In this document: in pieces, positions 1-12,046 of the stretch
Layout of the letters: each line of letters opens with the position of its first letter
How positions within the stretch are numbered: position 1 is the stretch's first letter
Origin: Camellia lanceoleosa
Lineage: Eukaryota; Streptophyta; Magnoliopsida; Ericales; Theaceae
NCBI GenBank assembly: GCA_025200525.1
Contig: CM045767.1
Span: 3,049,437 to 3,113,436 of the forward strand
Direction of reading: 5' to 3'
DNA: 64,000 nt
Notes under the pieces: generated by a model
What the model saw: the letters and a program-made list of their open reading frames with translations, nothing else
Told to the model about the DNA's origin: nothing
The model's database searches: none
Translations under genes and position numbers: made by a program

Positions 1-73
1 ATGTTTTATCAATAATGTCATGGTGATCAAATATGAGTACTAAATATTAAATATCATCTATATTGTAATTTTA

Positions 74-410
74 GGGTGTTTTGAGAAGTTGATAAAAAGT
101 TGACTTTTGGTTTTTTATCAAACTTTTTAGTTTTTTAGAAAGTGATTTGGAAATTGATAAAAAGCTGACTTTTTGCTTTTTAGTTTAATATTTATCTATG
201 GTGTCAAATCAAATTAAAATGACCAAAATACCCTTACCCAACATAAGAAATTTTTTTTTTTTATTTTTTTTTCATAGGCCCTAATTTGTAATTTTACACC
301 TGTATTTTTAGCACTTGCCAAACCAATTTTCTGGCGTTTTTGGCACTTGCGTTTTTGGACATTTTGTCCAAAAACGTGACTTTTTGCTATGTTCCCAAAA
401 TGGCAAATAA
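74..410. repeat. MITE-like AT-rich repeat
   Basis: The left end reads gggtgttttgagaagttg. The right end, reverse-complemented, resembles it only loosely (runs like ttttgggaacatagcaaaaa). The style matches the clearer small element at 4316-4454. No target duplication was resolved, so this is a tentative MITE call. Confidence 0.3.
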
Positions 411-927
411 TCTAATATGTTATTATTGGTATTTTATTATGATGGCAATGTAAAATAAATATTTACATATTCAAAGTTCAAACATAACAATTATCAGGCT
501 CCTCGTTGAAGACTCCAAAAATAAAATAGAATTTGCAAAGATTAAAAAATTAATATCAATTAATTATGAAGGAAAAAAAAAGAAACAGGAACAAAACAAA
601 AGCAAAACTAAGGAGAACCGTGGCAACACGTCCAAATTATCACCCAAAAAAAAAAAAAAAAATACATGCTATTATTCATCCTTTCTTCTCTCATTGACCT
701 TGTTGCTAACCCTCAAGAACTCATTTCTGGCATTACTCAAAACAAATAATAAAAATAAAAGGCATGAAATTAAAGAAGAGAACACTCATATAATAAAAAG
801 TAATATTCAAAACTAATCATTTGTCTCATTTCATCAATCGTCCACAATGAAAAACATAGATGAAAAGACAGACAAAGAAATTTAAATAAATTTTAAAAAA
901 AATAAAAATAAGACATGTATCTGATAA
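411..927. other. AT-rich spacer downstream of the WW-domain gene
   Basis: This is AT-rich non-coding sequence with several A runs (for example 646-662). It lies immediately 3' of the minus-strand gene and should contain its 3' UTR and poly(A) signals. No other feature could be supported. Confidence 0.5.
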
Positions 928-2291
928 TCAAGGAGAGGCATTTTCGGATCGATCAAAATGAAGGAGTTGACCGCAACATTTGGGGCAATCTTCAACCTGT
1001 TTGGGAACCATGAAATACATTAGGCAGCTCTTGCACCCAGCCACCACCAGTACATGGTTTTTTCGATCATCGGACGAGGAGGAGCTCCGATGATCATATT
1101 GTTGGTTTCTTGAAGAAGAGGGTGAAGACTCGGACGAAGATTCTTCGCTATCATACGAGCTATCGTCTTCTTCCGAGTAAAAATCACCGCCACCACCACT
1201 GAAATCTGCCATCGTTCTCGGATCCTCTTTTGCTTTCATCCCTGTCCTCCAGTTTATGTAATATATCTCCCCAGTCTACACCATTTTTACAGAAAAATGA
1301 TTTACAAACAGGATTTTTTTTTTTAATTAAAAAAATTAATTTAGAATAATATGAGAGTGTGATATTTGAAATTATAAACCGATGTTTTAATTTAAATGAA
1401 ATAATGATAAAGCGACTATCATTCTATTTGTATAATACTACCCAGTACTACATATACAAAATTGTCATCATAAAGATTAAGAAAAAAACTAACATGCTTT
1501 TTTTTTGTTTTTTTTTTTTTTTTTGTTTGGAACTAACAAGTTAAAAAGGGAAAAAAAAACAAGAAAAGTAAAGGGTACTATACAATGTAGCGTTGCTAGG
1601 GAAAAGATTAAGGAACAAGAAAAAGAATTAAAGAAAATAAATAAATATGTACCATCAAAGAAAAAGTATGAAATGGATCAACCCAGAAAAGTCTTTCTTT
1701 TTCTCTGTTCTTTTCTCTTTCATTTTTTTGTTTTTTGTTTTTTGTTTTTTGTTTTTTCCCCTTGGGGTGAAAGAAATAGTTTCTGATGGAAGGAAAAAGC
1801 CTCTGGGCTTTTTTAGGGTTTGCTCGTGTGGTGAAAAAGGAGACAGAGATTGCAATGAACACAAGATAATCAAAAGACATCATTCAAGACAATAAAAAGA
1901 TTATAATTTATAAAGAGTAAATGAGTAATGGAGCAATCAAGATCTATCATGGCAATTGAATTTAATGCAAGTTGAAACAGAGACAAATATATAAATAGTA
2001 CATAAGAGAACAGAAAGAGAAAGAGAAAGAGAGAGAAAGTAAATATTGGGTATAACGGTGATGGAATCGAACCTTTAGATCGAGACACTGTTCCCAATGG
2101 TAAGGGAGGGAGATTTGGGAGTGAAGGTCTAAGGTGGCATCGGTGGAGTTATGATGATGTCCCGGCGAATCGGAGGAAGAAGAGATGCCAATTCCGGAGG
2201 GTGTGTCGCTGCTTGTGGTTTGGTTTAGAGAACAGTTTTGCAGAGATCTCTCCAAGGATGCTGTGATTGTTGCCATGTTCGGAGATGTCAT
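928..2291 (-). CDS. CFL1: WW-domain / zinc-ribbon protein, CURLY FLAG LEAF 1-like (two exons)
   Basis: Exon 1 is 2291-2073 and exon 2 is 1275-928; the GT-AG intron is 2072-1276, phase 0. Both junctions are visible (AAG|gttcg, tgtag|ACT). The predicted protein is 188 aa. Residues 1-25 hold a family-like N-terminus (ITASLERSLQNC). An atypical WW domain at about 62-93 (LPYHWEQCLDLK, then TGEIYYINWRTG) is split by the intron and ends in KEDPR. An acidic/serine-rich low-complexity stretch covers about 100-145. A C-x2-C-x12-C-x2-C zinc-ribbon-like motif lies at C154, C157, C170, C173. Plant CFL1 proteins are reported to act in cuticle and leaf development by binding HD-ZIP IV factors; that function is inferred from similarity. 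The second WW tryptophan is missing. ATG 2291 is the first in-frame start after the CT-rich leader; ATG 2276 is an alternative. The frame is intact and this is the best host gene in the window. Confidence 0.85.
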
Positions 2292-2352
2292 CACTACTGC
2301 TTCAAACCCCCCAAAATATGTAAAAATACACCACACCCAAACCCAATTTGAA

Positions 2353-2356
<4 letters not shown>

Positions 2357-2397
<41 letters not shown>
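2357..2397. repeat. (GA)n microsatellite in the 5' leader
   Basis: This is a nearly perfect GA dinucleotide run, read as CT on the gene strand. It lies between the likely TATA box and the start codon of the CFL1-like gene. CT-rich leaders are common in plant genes, and the length is likely variable between individuals. Confidence 0.9.
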
Positions 2398-2400
<3 letters not shown>

Positions 2401-2411
2401 AAGGGAGGATT

Positions 2412-2426
2412 GATTTTATAATAAAT
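2412..2426 (-). promoter_or_regulatory. Probable TATA box of the CFL1-like gene
   Basis: On the minus strand this reads TTTATTATAAAAT, about 125 bp upstream of the first likely ATG and just upstream of the CT-rich leader. Position and sequence fit a plant TATA box. The start site itself cannot be read from sequence. Confidence 0.5.
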
Positions 2427-2439
2427 GAATGAACTCAAA

Positions 2440-4315
2440 ATGAAATGAAAGGGTTATTTGTTGTCGTGATGAACAAATAGTATAAAACAAGGGAAACAAT
2501 AGAAATAGAAATTTCAAAGTTCCAAGTTCCACGCTCTCTGAGTGAGTGGGTTTGGTGGGACCAGACGCGTCCGCACTGTCTATTTTTTAAGGTGTAAATT
2601 ATAAATATACTTCTTTCAATTTTTTTAGATTTGTTTAAAATATAAATTATTTTTTGTAATTTAAAAAATTACAAATATTTTTTTATCAGAATTTTTTATT
2701 TAATAAAATTAATTGAAAAGGTAAAATTTTTAACTATTTATCTATACAATAATAAAATTATCTGAATTATTAATTGAAATATAATTTTAACATTATTAAA
2801 AATTATTAATTAACTTGATGATTTATTAATAAAATGATTTATTTGTTATGAAATTAAAAACTTTCGGAGGCATAATGTAATTTTTAGATTCATAAAAAAT
2901 AATTTGTAATTTAAGTAAATCTTAAAATGTGTGTTTGTAATTTGCCTTTTTTTTAAAAAAATTTTGAAAGTTCGATTTTTAATAGTTTAAAAATAAATTA
3001 TTCATGTAAAAATTTATATTAATTATTAATATTCACATATTTTAGAATATATATATATATATATATATTAATTTTGTTAACATAAATATAATCAAACATA
3101 TAACTATTTATATTAAATAACTTGTTAGGTTTCGTAAATAATTTATTTCGAAAACACTGAAAATTAAATCATTCATTATATTGCTTGGATTCCGGTATTC
3201 CAATCATGTCACGACTCTGTTTATAACAAACTTATCTAGTTTACCTACTTGATTTCCGGGAGCTGAAACAGATATTACAACAGAATTATCCTTATTCTGA
3301 TTATTATTATTATTTTAAAAACTTTACAATAAGTAAAAGAGAAGTAAAGAAAGAAAAATTACATAAAGCAATTGCCCACTACTTAAAAAAAAAATGTAAT
3401 GAAATTATTTAATTATGGTTATTAGATTAATTTATGTTTTTTTTTTTCTTGAATAATCTACACATAAGATTACAAAATGAACGGCTTAAAAAATTTGTAT
3501 GCCAAATTTTTTTTGAGGGACTTAGGTGTCAAGTTAACATACGTAAATTTGATATATCTAAAAATAAATACTCCATCGGCTCTGTCACATTTATTATTTT
3601 ATTTTAATATTTTTTAAGTCTTGTATAGGTTCTTATGATCAAAATAATAAAATTAAAAGAATTTGACATTTAATTTGTCATTTGCTCAAAACATCTCAAT
3701 TGCTAACTCATTTTACAAGTTTAGACATAACCAAATTGCATGCCAAATTCATTATCAAAATTGTTGCCTCAAAGAGGTCAATTCTAGTGAAAATGTAAAA
3801 ATATTCTTAAATTTTTAAAGTAAAACTCGTGATGAGCCAAACTGAACGAGATAGTGAAGCCTGTCCTTAATAATTACCCGCTTCATATATATGTAGTTAG
3901 AAGGTCTCAGCTGCATAATTTAAGAGTTAATCCTGATGGCAAAAGAGTTCTATAACTCAACCATAACAAATAAAAAATAAATAAATAATTAGACGTTAAA
4001 ATAAAAGGAAAAAAAATAGAGATAGTGGACATGGCGAATGTATTGGGGGAGCCGCCGAGAGAATATATGTCTATGGAGAGATAGAGAGAGAGGGGGGTTC
4101 ACGAGTCAGTGGAGATGGGGGAGCTTTGGGGGGAGGGTGAGGGAATTCAAAAGAGAGAATATAAATTAGCAGTAGAGTAGTAGTTTTCCTGATTTCAGGA
4201 ATCTAATCTGAGAACTTCAGAGTCCTCTCTCTCTCTCCTCTTCTTCTTTTCAGTTTCTGCAATGCAGTGAGTGACCCACCCCTCCCTCCCTCCACTGATC
4301 CCTTTATTTGTATAG
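2440..4315. other. AT-rich intergenic region
   Basis: No credible coding frame was seen on either strand. It contains a short (AT)n run near 3049-3068 and many A/T homopolymers. A less AT-rich patch at about 4030-4320 has GA/CT-rich tracts and could be a promoter or leader remnant. It ends in a donor-like GCAGTGAGTG near 4264, but no gene could be built from it. Confidence 0.4.
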
Positions 4316-4454
4316 GGGCGTTTTGGAAAAGCAGTTAGAAGTCAATTTTTTAGTCTTTTAATTATTTTTAGATCGTATTATTTTTTTAATTTTTTTTATA
4401 TAAAAAATTAAAAAATATTAAAAAACCAACTTTTTATTAACTTTTCAAAAACAC
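4316..4454. mobile_element. Small non-autonomous DNA element (MITE-like)
   Basis: The left end ggcgttttggaaaag pairs with the right end cttttcaaaaacacc as an imperfect 15-bp terminal inverted repeat. The interior is AT-rich and non-coding. Length and ends fit a hAT- or Mutator-type MITE. The target duplication is unclear. Confidence 0.5.
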
Positions 4455-4935
4455 CATATAATATGGCTGCCCCACCCGATTATTCCCTTCTTTCTCTCTA
4501 CCTTCCCTCCCTAAATTTTATTTTAATAATTGGTGTTCAAATTAATTTACACACATTTCGATTAATCTTGAAAATCAATCTTTCTGTCTGCATGCACCCT
4601 ATTTAAAACCATAGCAAACGTCTTATATGAATTGATTTCAAAAAACTTAATGTAACTAGTGAGTATTGAAAATGAGATCCAGAAAAAACATATCTCAAAC
4701 CTCAAGTTGTTCCCTTTCTAAAATTTTATGAATTCAATAACAATTTATCTTTATTAAGTAAGGGAGATTTACATACAAGTTCTATTTTGTGAATTTATAA
4801 TCCATTAAATCCTAAATAAAATTATTTACTCCTTCAAGTTCCATTAATTTTTAATAGCCTAATTTATTCTTCCAAGACCTCCTCATAGCTGCCAAATATT
4901 ATTGTTGTCTTCATTCTCTCTCTCTCTCTTCACAG

Positions 4936-5337
4936 TTGCAATTTGAAGTTCTACGCAACTTCAGTTCGACGAATCCATGCACAAGAATCACAGTAGCCAA
5001 GCTCATGGATAATTCATGGTTTAAGAAAGGATTCAAACAAATTGAAGTCCCATTGCCCATTCAAGACGAACACGACAACACACCTCGCAGCCTTCTAGAC
5101 TTCAACGAAGTATTTGAATTCGATTCAGAAATCATAGAGAAGAAGAGAGGAGAGGCGACAACAAGTTCTATGATCATGAAGCCAACTTGCATGAATGCCT
5201 TTGATATCATCTCTCTCTCGCAAGGATTTGATCTCTCAAGCTTGTTTGAGAATGACAACGATCGGAATCCAAATCTGGATCCATTTCGGATCGCCCGTAA
5301 AACCTACTCAAGTTTCACCCAATTGAACCAAGAATAG
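4936..5337 (+). pseudogene. CBL-interacting protein kinase (CIPK) fragment
   Basis: The open frame encodes the end of a CIPK kinase domain (TNPCTRITVAKLMDNSWF, residues about 12-29) and then the NAF/FISL calcineurin-B-like-binding motif (MNAFDIISLSQGFDLSSLF, residues 86-104). In the family these are the C-lobe tail and the autoinhibitory CBL-docking segment. The ATP-binding and catalytic parts are absent from this window, and the C-terminal phosphatase-interaction domain is replaced by unrelated residues before a stop at 5335-5337. The frame begins right after a pyrimidine-rich tract ending CACAG (4916-4935), which resembles a splice acceptor. It could be a retained last exon of a broken gene or a captured fragment. 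Expression as a full kinase is unlikely. Confidence 0.65.
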
Positions 5338-6100
5338 GTCAAGAAGTACGCAGATCACACCATGGCTTCGAATCGAACTCCAAATTGCAACCTTCCAAGT
5401 CAAAAAGTTCACCAGATCTGAAATTGTAACCCTATGTACTCAACTACATTGTTCTTCTGAATTCTAATTTGAAATTGAGAACATTCTCAGTTTATAATAT
5501 TCTCAATTTTAATCATGAAAAAAATTAAGAAATTTCTCAAAATTGATAATTATAAATTTCTTAGTTTTGATAATATTTTTAGTTCATACTAGAAAAAAAT
5601 TGAGAAATTTCATAATTTTGATAATTATAAATTGAGAATATTCTCAGTTTTAAAATTGAGAACATTTTCAGTTTTGAGATTAAAGGAAAAAACGTCTTTT
5701 TACCTATAAATGAGATTTAATGGTTCAAAAACTTTTTGATAGGACCTAAGCTACCACCAAATATGTAGGTAGGACTTTTTGATAATTAATCCTATATAAT
5801 TGAGGGACTATAGATAATTCAATTAATATATTGTCCGATTTCTCCTTTGTTAAGTCAATAACATATAGCACTCTAATTAGCTAATAGTTTTCCTCTTCGC
5901 ACATTAACTTGGACTTGCATTGAGTTTATTTTATGTAACTTTTCTCAAGTTAAAAGATAATAATATGCAACATGAAGTAAATCATCTTCATTTTTTCTAA
6001 TTTTCAAATTATCAAATCTTTTCACGTTGTTTATGATTTATAAATTGTAAATAAAAGCTCCACCAAGCAGGCTAGCACAAACTTTTTTTAATATTGCTTG
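5338..6100. other. AT-rich spacer
   Basis: Non-coding, with repeated short motifs such as ttgagaa...ttctcaatttt around 5460-5680 that form imperfect local inverted repeats. No element boundary or gene was supported. Confidence 0.35.
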
Positions 6101-6175
6101 GGTGTGCATCACAAATCCCTCTTTGGAGAAATTTACAGCGTGCACCATTTTAAATGGTGGCCATTATAAAAAAAG

Positions 6176-6440
6176 GTTATGGTATTTTATAATGATTGTT
6201 ATGATTGTTTGTAATATATGTATGATATTTTGTAATAAAGTTATAAATAGTGAATTTATGATGTGCATTTTAAAATTAGGAATGATAATGTTATGACATT
6301 TTGTGATTTTTGTTATGACATTTTGAGATTTTATTATGACATTTTTCAGTGAAAAAAAATTATGACTTTCATAATGAAAAAGTTATGACATTTTGGGTTT
6401 AAGTTATGAAATTTTGTGAAAAAGTTATAAAAGGCATACC
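6176..6440. repeat. Degenerate short tandem repeat (TTATGACATTTTG-type)
   Basis: Variants of the 13-mer ttatgacattttg recur at irregular spacing (for example near 6290, 6313, 6336, 6381). The tract is bounded by gtgcacc-like and gtgcac-like motifs near 6138 and 6459. It may be the core of a small transposon. Confidence 0.4.
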
Positions 6441-8815
6441 ATATGCACTTTTTTTAAGAGTGCACATCATAACATCTCCCAAAATCTTCTAATATACTTT
6501 TAGTAATCAATAAAAAACTAAGTTGTGTTTGGTTAGACTTTCAAAACTTAATTTTACCCTTTGCTTTGCGTGTGGTGTTTGGTTAGCGTTTTTAAAAATT
6601 GATTTCACACCTACTTTTTAAAACACGTCTACCCGGTCGTCTCTTTGGATGTCCGGCCAGGTTGACCGAAACAGTGGTCTTTTTTTTTTTTTTATATTTT
6701 TAATTTTTTTTATGAGTTTTGAATAGAATTTTGGGTTATGTGTTTGGTTATAAGTTGTAAGTTTTCGAATAAAATATCATATGTCACATTAAAAATTTCA
6801 AACTCAATACAAAACTCTTTTTAAAATTTTTAAAAAACTCATAACCAAATAAATTTTCTATACTGAAATCATAATTCCAAAATTCACAAACTCAAAATAC
6901 AACTCTATTATCAAATTATAATTCTAAAACTCTACCAAATACTATTTTCATTTTTCCTTCTTTCTTTCTTTCATTTTCTTTTCTTTTGTAATTTTTTTTC
7001 TTCTTTCCTTTTTTGAGAGGGATCCTTAGCAACTCTACTGGATGAAGAAAAAGAGAGTCAAACACCCTAATATTCAATAAAAATGGTTGTATTTGTTTTT
7101 ATTAATTGACCAAGTAGGAAGTTTTATCAAGCAACACAGATAGTGATGGACAAGAAAACCATATCTGCAACAACAACTCACATTAACCTCATTAAAGTAC
7201 TACAAAAAATATAATATAGTGTTATTGGTAATAAAATATTACAAAACTAAAATGCGCCATATAAAACTCAGTGACTTTCTCATTTTTTAATAAATTATTA
7301 CTATTATTATTTTTTGGGGGGATTTTGTGAATTTCCCAATTCATTCCCTTTCACATTGCACGATGAGGTTTGTGGTTCTGTGCATGAAGGGAACATACCC
7401 TAGTGGTCTCGGGCATGCCCTTCCTAATGCATGCATTCTATTGGCTAGGCTGCCCAATTTTATATTTTATGTTTATTTATTTAATTTTATATATAATAAT
7501 TTACTACAGGTGTACCTAAACAAACCTTCCTGCACGACGCACCCTAAGTTGTACTTGGGCTGTAATAATATAAACTAATAAAGAATAATACACTTAATTA
7601 ATTAACAGCTACATTTATACGATTTCTCTTTCACAAACTCTTGAAATAAGTAGAAGGTTTTGAGAGAAGAAAATAGTGTAATTAATTAATTTTTTTCTTA
7701 TCATATCATTAGGAAAATTTTGTGATGGAGAAATTATATGTATACAGATTTTTTTAATCACAATAACCAAGTTGTTCTCTACTCCAATTCGTGGAGGGTT
7801 CCATTTTCATGGTTGTGTCCACTTTGAGTCTAGTTGACTCTTGAATCATTCAATTTGTAAAGTTGGTTAAATAATTATTAATGTAAAAAATTAAATTAAT
7901 TAAATATTAATAGTTACATAATTGTTTATAATTATATAAAAAAATGATATATTTTTAAAATTATATTTGTTATTTAAAAAAAATGATCCAATCAAGTAAA
8001 TGTTGATATCCAATCTATAATATATATATTTTTTTGCACGTATAATCTACTCAAAGAATTTTACAAATTGAACAATGGAGACTTCTCTCTTGAAAGAGAT
8101 TGTCTAAGCTTGTAAGTACATCACGGATTCCATTTTAATGATTTGAAACACTCATTTTATAAAAATATTTTATGCATATCATAGACACACACATAAAATA
8201 ATAATAATATTATTAAATTAATTTAATAATAATATATTCAATTTATCACATTTATTTTTTTAAAAAAACAGACCATATATTTTGGAATACTCATTTACAA
8301 AATGATTCACGCCCACGCGTCTTTGACTTGATCCTGGCCACACATTTACTGGCAAAAAGAGTGTTTAAAGGGTTCATGCTTCTATCCCACAGTTCAAAGA
8401 CTAGCTGGCTGCATTCCTCTCTTGATTGGAACCATTTTGTTTGAAATTTTAAAAGTTGCTTTATGCTATGTTCAAGTTGGGTATAGAAGCCAACCAAGGT
8501 TGGTTAAATGGGTAAGATCGGATTTTTTGTATTTAAAGTTTACGTTTGATTTTTACTATTAGCAGTACTCTTTAATGGGTGATTTATAAGTCTAAAGTAA
8601 GTTATCGCTAAGGTTTGCAACTTATCCGGATCTTGGACGGGATAGCTTTCCTCACCTAAATTTTTTAATACCAAAAAAAGTTGGGTACAAAAGTTTCTAA
8701 ACTAAATTTAGGAATTTTTTTTTAAAATTTATTTTATTGCCGTGACTTATTCTATGTCAATGTTAATAAATTTTAAGATAATATTTGATTTGTTGTACTT
8801 CAAATAGTCCCCTAC
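6441..8815. other. AT-rich intergenic region
   Basis: No supported gene. Two gtgtttggttag-type motifs near 6525-6580 and an inverted relative near 6830-6850 hint at decayed hAT-type MITEs. A 68-codon minus-strand frame at 8291-8497 has no recognised similarity. Confidence 0.35.
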
Positions 8816-8817
8816 CC

Positions 8818-9262
8818 AAGAGCATCACCAGCAACACTTTCGTCTCGTGGGTTTCGTTTGTTTTTAGAGTTAAATTGAATGAGATTATTAGCGTGAGAAT
8901 TATTAGTAAAAGGATTAATAAAAATTGTATAAGTTTATAAACTATTACTAGTGTTGTGATATTAGTTAGTTGTAACTAAATATATAAAATTACGTAAAAA
9001 TCCTTATTATATGTAATGTAACTTTGCTGTCTTTATAAAATGGAGGGAAAAATTGTGTTTTCTCCTTCAATTCTCCAATCCCATTGGACTAGAATAACAA
9101 TTCCACCTCCCTCATCCAATTGTTAATCCCCTCCTTAAAGGGCATTAGCAATCCCAAGTGACTATTAGTCCTACAGCTTTTATTGTAAACAAATACAATT
9201 TTTGTAGGATCCATGGGATTACCAATCCAATCCTGTGCCCCTTAGGGTTTGATTTTTTCTGA
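8818..9262. repeat. MITE-like repeat family, copy 1
   Basis: Shares segments with 12047-12815: gagattattagcgtgaga here against gagattattagtgtggga there, and a later block around CTCCTT...ATTAG...TCC. By eye the similarity is roughly 70 percent in the aligned blocks. It abuts the left end of the Harbinger-like element. Confidence 0.45.
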
Positions 9263-10091
9263 GTTAGGATAGAGCATCTCCAATAACAAATGTTACAATG
9301 TTATAATTTGGCAATGAATATTAGTAAATTGTCAAATTATAGCAATGGTGCTCTAATGGTCAAATGTTATTGTAACAAATCTCAATCAACTTTTCCTTCA
9401 ATTTTATAGGTATTGTTTAGATATAAGTTTTTAGTGATTTTTTATTGTTTATGTTTTTTTCTTTTGTGACATTTTTCGAACTAAAAAAAATTAAATATTT
9501 GTATTGTATTCGACTAGACAAATATAAAAAATTTAAAAAATTTAAAAAATTATTTTTTTTATTTTTTTATTTTATACAACTCACCCTACCAAGAAAAACA
9601 TACGACTACAAAATTTAAAAAATAAATAAATTATTAACCACATTAAAATTATATGGACCACTACATTACATTGCAAAATAAAATTTATATTTAAAAAGAA
9701 ATAATAAAAATTACATTGACAAATAAATGATATTACAAAATTAAAAAAAAATATTCTTCTATAATTATTCATCAAAAGGCAGGGAAAAATAATAATTTGG
9801 ATTGTTAACATATGCGGACTACTTGGTAAAAATTTTATTTTTGCGCAATATATAATACGCTTTCTTTTAAGGGTCCAAATGAAAAATGTCCGTAGTTATT
9901 ATCAAATGTTCTTCCTTTTTTTCTCTCAAGTTCTTTCATCTTCTACAAATGTAATCTCAAGTTCTTTCATCTCTTGCAATACTTGAGCCCTTTTTTCTTC
10001 TCTTTCAATTTTTTTTCATTTCCTTCTTAGTAAGGTGTTAGTTAAATGTTTCCAACAAATTGTTAAATTTGTGGACTTCAGTTTCAACAGC

Positions 10092-10813
10092 TTAACTTTT
10101 TTGAAACAATTCTTTTGCAAATTTCCTATCCATGGGCCTTTTACCCCTTGTAAAGACACTACCCTCGCCAATTAGATTATTACCAACAATTGGATTGTTA
10201 CCAACACTTGAATTGTTATCGTCTTCAAGAGAAATGCAGTTATCCACAGGAGATTCGGGGACTGAATCAGGGAAAAATGGTATATGTATCCTTGACTTCA
10301 CTATGTTTGTAAGAGTTACATCTTGCCACTTGATATTGTTTTGCAACATTTGCCAACAATATTCAAAAGCAAAATATTTTTTTTCATCTTGATGGTATGA
10401 AAGTTTTACTTGAAGTATCTATATGGATAAAATATTAAATAAATTAATTGGTTAATTTTTATACGACACGAAATAAAAAAAAAAAAACTAACATAATAAA
10501 TGAAGATGAAATCTTATTATATCAACTTAGGACATCCCACTTGGGTGTAGATTTTCGACTTGCGCTAAACATTCCTGAAATTTGTTGGAACATTTCATGA
10601 TTATACCCCATCAGGATTGGATAGACACTTATGTTCTTGACTAATCATTCTGAAGTAAGCAATAATTTTCATAAATTTTCTTCTAAAAGTGAGTATAAGA
10701 TTGTGAATTGCCAACAATTGGGTCTTCAAAAATGTGATACCAACCTTTACAAAGCGCCACATTTTCATCAATGCTGAATGATTTTCCTTTCTTTGTTTTT
10801 GATGAATCTTCAA
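10092..10813 (-). pseudogene. Harbinger ORF1-type MYB/SANT-NAM protein remnant
   Basis: Three minus-strand segments in different frames match successive parts of the plant ORF1 family, known as DNA-binding partners of Harbinger transposase. They are SALMKMWRFVKVG (about 10770-10735), then NKFQECLAQVENLHPSGMS (about 10590-10535), then FAFEYCWQMLQNNIKWQD (about 10370-10315). An acidic Asn-rich region and RPMDRKFAKE follow near 10130. The frame changes and stops between segments show decay, though an intron near 10430-10520 is possible. The catalytic transposase is not encoded here. Confidence 0.55.
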
Positions 10814-11340
10814 TAGTTATTATGTGAAAAAACTATAAATAGAAATGTAATTTGAGAGGTTTGTTGTGAAATGAAATTGAGAAAATGAAAGGAAAAAAAG
10901 AAAAATATAATTTATGAAGCTTGCTGTAAAATGAAATTAAGATTGAGGGTTTGTATTTATAGAATTACAAAATATAACCGTTTATTTTTTCCTTCTAAAT
11001 GTGGCTGTTGAGAATTTTAAAAAATATGGCCGTTTATTTATAGCCGTTGTGCTTCTGTTTTGTGACAATTTATTTATTTATTTATTTTTTTTTATGAACA
11101 AAATAGCACAATTGTTGGCGATCTCAGCTGTTGATTAACAAACAAGATCTCAGCCGTTCATTAACAAACAAGATCTTAGCCGTTCAGATGAGAGCTCTAG
11201 AATGATCTGTGCCTATCTACGAGAAAAGCCCTTTCGCTCTTGTTCTCATTCACTGTGCTCGACTGAGATGAGAGCATTTCTCTCTCTCTCTGGTGTCCCA
11301 TCTTCATCCACAACAACCACAACCCCCCTTTCTCACATTC

Positions 11341-11363
11341 TTCATCAGAAATCTCTCTCTCTA

Positions 11364-11410
<47 letters not shown>

Positions 11411-11432
11411 CGATCGATCAATCGATCGATAT
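11341..11432. repeat. (CT)n plus (GATC)n microsatellite
   Basis: A long CT dinucleotide run to about 11407 passes directly into GATCGATCGATCAATCGATC and then a TA-rich tail. It lies inside the Harbinger-like element. Confidence 0.85.
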
Positions 11433-12046
11433 ATAATATACATATATGGATATATATAAATGTTGTTGTTGAATGGCTATTGTAGTGGTTTGTCTGATCT
11501 TTGCTTTTTCTTTGCAGTTTTCGGTGAAGTGCCGGAGGAACTGGTGCTTTTGATAAAGTCTGGACTTCTTTACGATAAGCGATTGATTAAGAGACACATA
11601 TCCATATGTTTGCTTCCTCTCTCTTTCTTGATTATAGGGTTTCAAATTTTTTCTGTTTGTTTACTGATAGAATGGTATTGAGTAAATAAAATTGAAAATT
11701 TTGGATTGTAAAGGTTTTGATTTTTTGGTACTTAAGAAATTTTAAGCAAAAAAGAAAAAAAAAATCTGTTGATATTTGAATGAATTCTGTTTTTTCAATT
11801 ATGTTGGGAGGTTTTTTCTAGTGAATGAATTTTATTTTTTCAACTAAATTTGAAGTCAAAAATCTGTTGATATTTGATGATGTGGTATGTTTGGCACCTG
11901 CTATTCAACTTGCCAAATTTGAGAACATAAATAGCATCTGCTATCTTTGGCAAGAAGAATAGCAAACCATTGGAGACCATTTTTTTGTTACTCTTGCCAA
12001 ATTTTAGCTTTCGTAGCTCCTTTGACAGCTCCATTGGAGATGCTCT

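Larger units (their letters stand above)
9272..12045. mobile_element. PIF/Harbinger-like DNA transposon, decayed
   Basis: The ends are perfect 13-bp inverted repeats: GAGCATCTCCAAT at 9272-9284 and its complement at 12033-12045. GAGCATCTCC-type ends are typical of plant PIF/Harbinger elements. The only coding remnant recognised is the MYB/SANT-NAM-type ORF1 (10092-10813); no DDE transposase frame is visible. A 3-bp TWA-type duplication could not be fixed with certainty. The 2.8-kb size with ORF1 only suggests a deletion derivative that depended on transposase in trans. Confidence 0.6.

Noticed and set aside
1505..1895. Several short frames around 1500-1900
   Set aside because: They come from T-, A- and TTTTTG-rich low-complexity sequence inside the intron of the CFL1-like gene.
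8291..8497. 68-codon minus-strand frame near a less AT-rich patch
   Set aside because: No recognisable domain, no splice or promoter context, and short length in non-coding surroundings.
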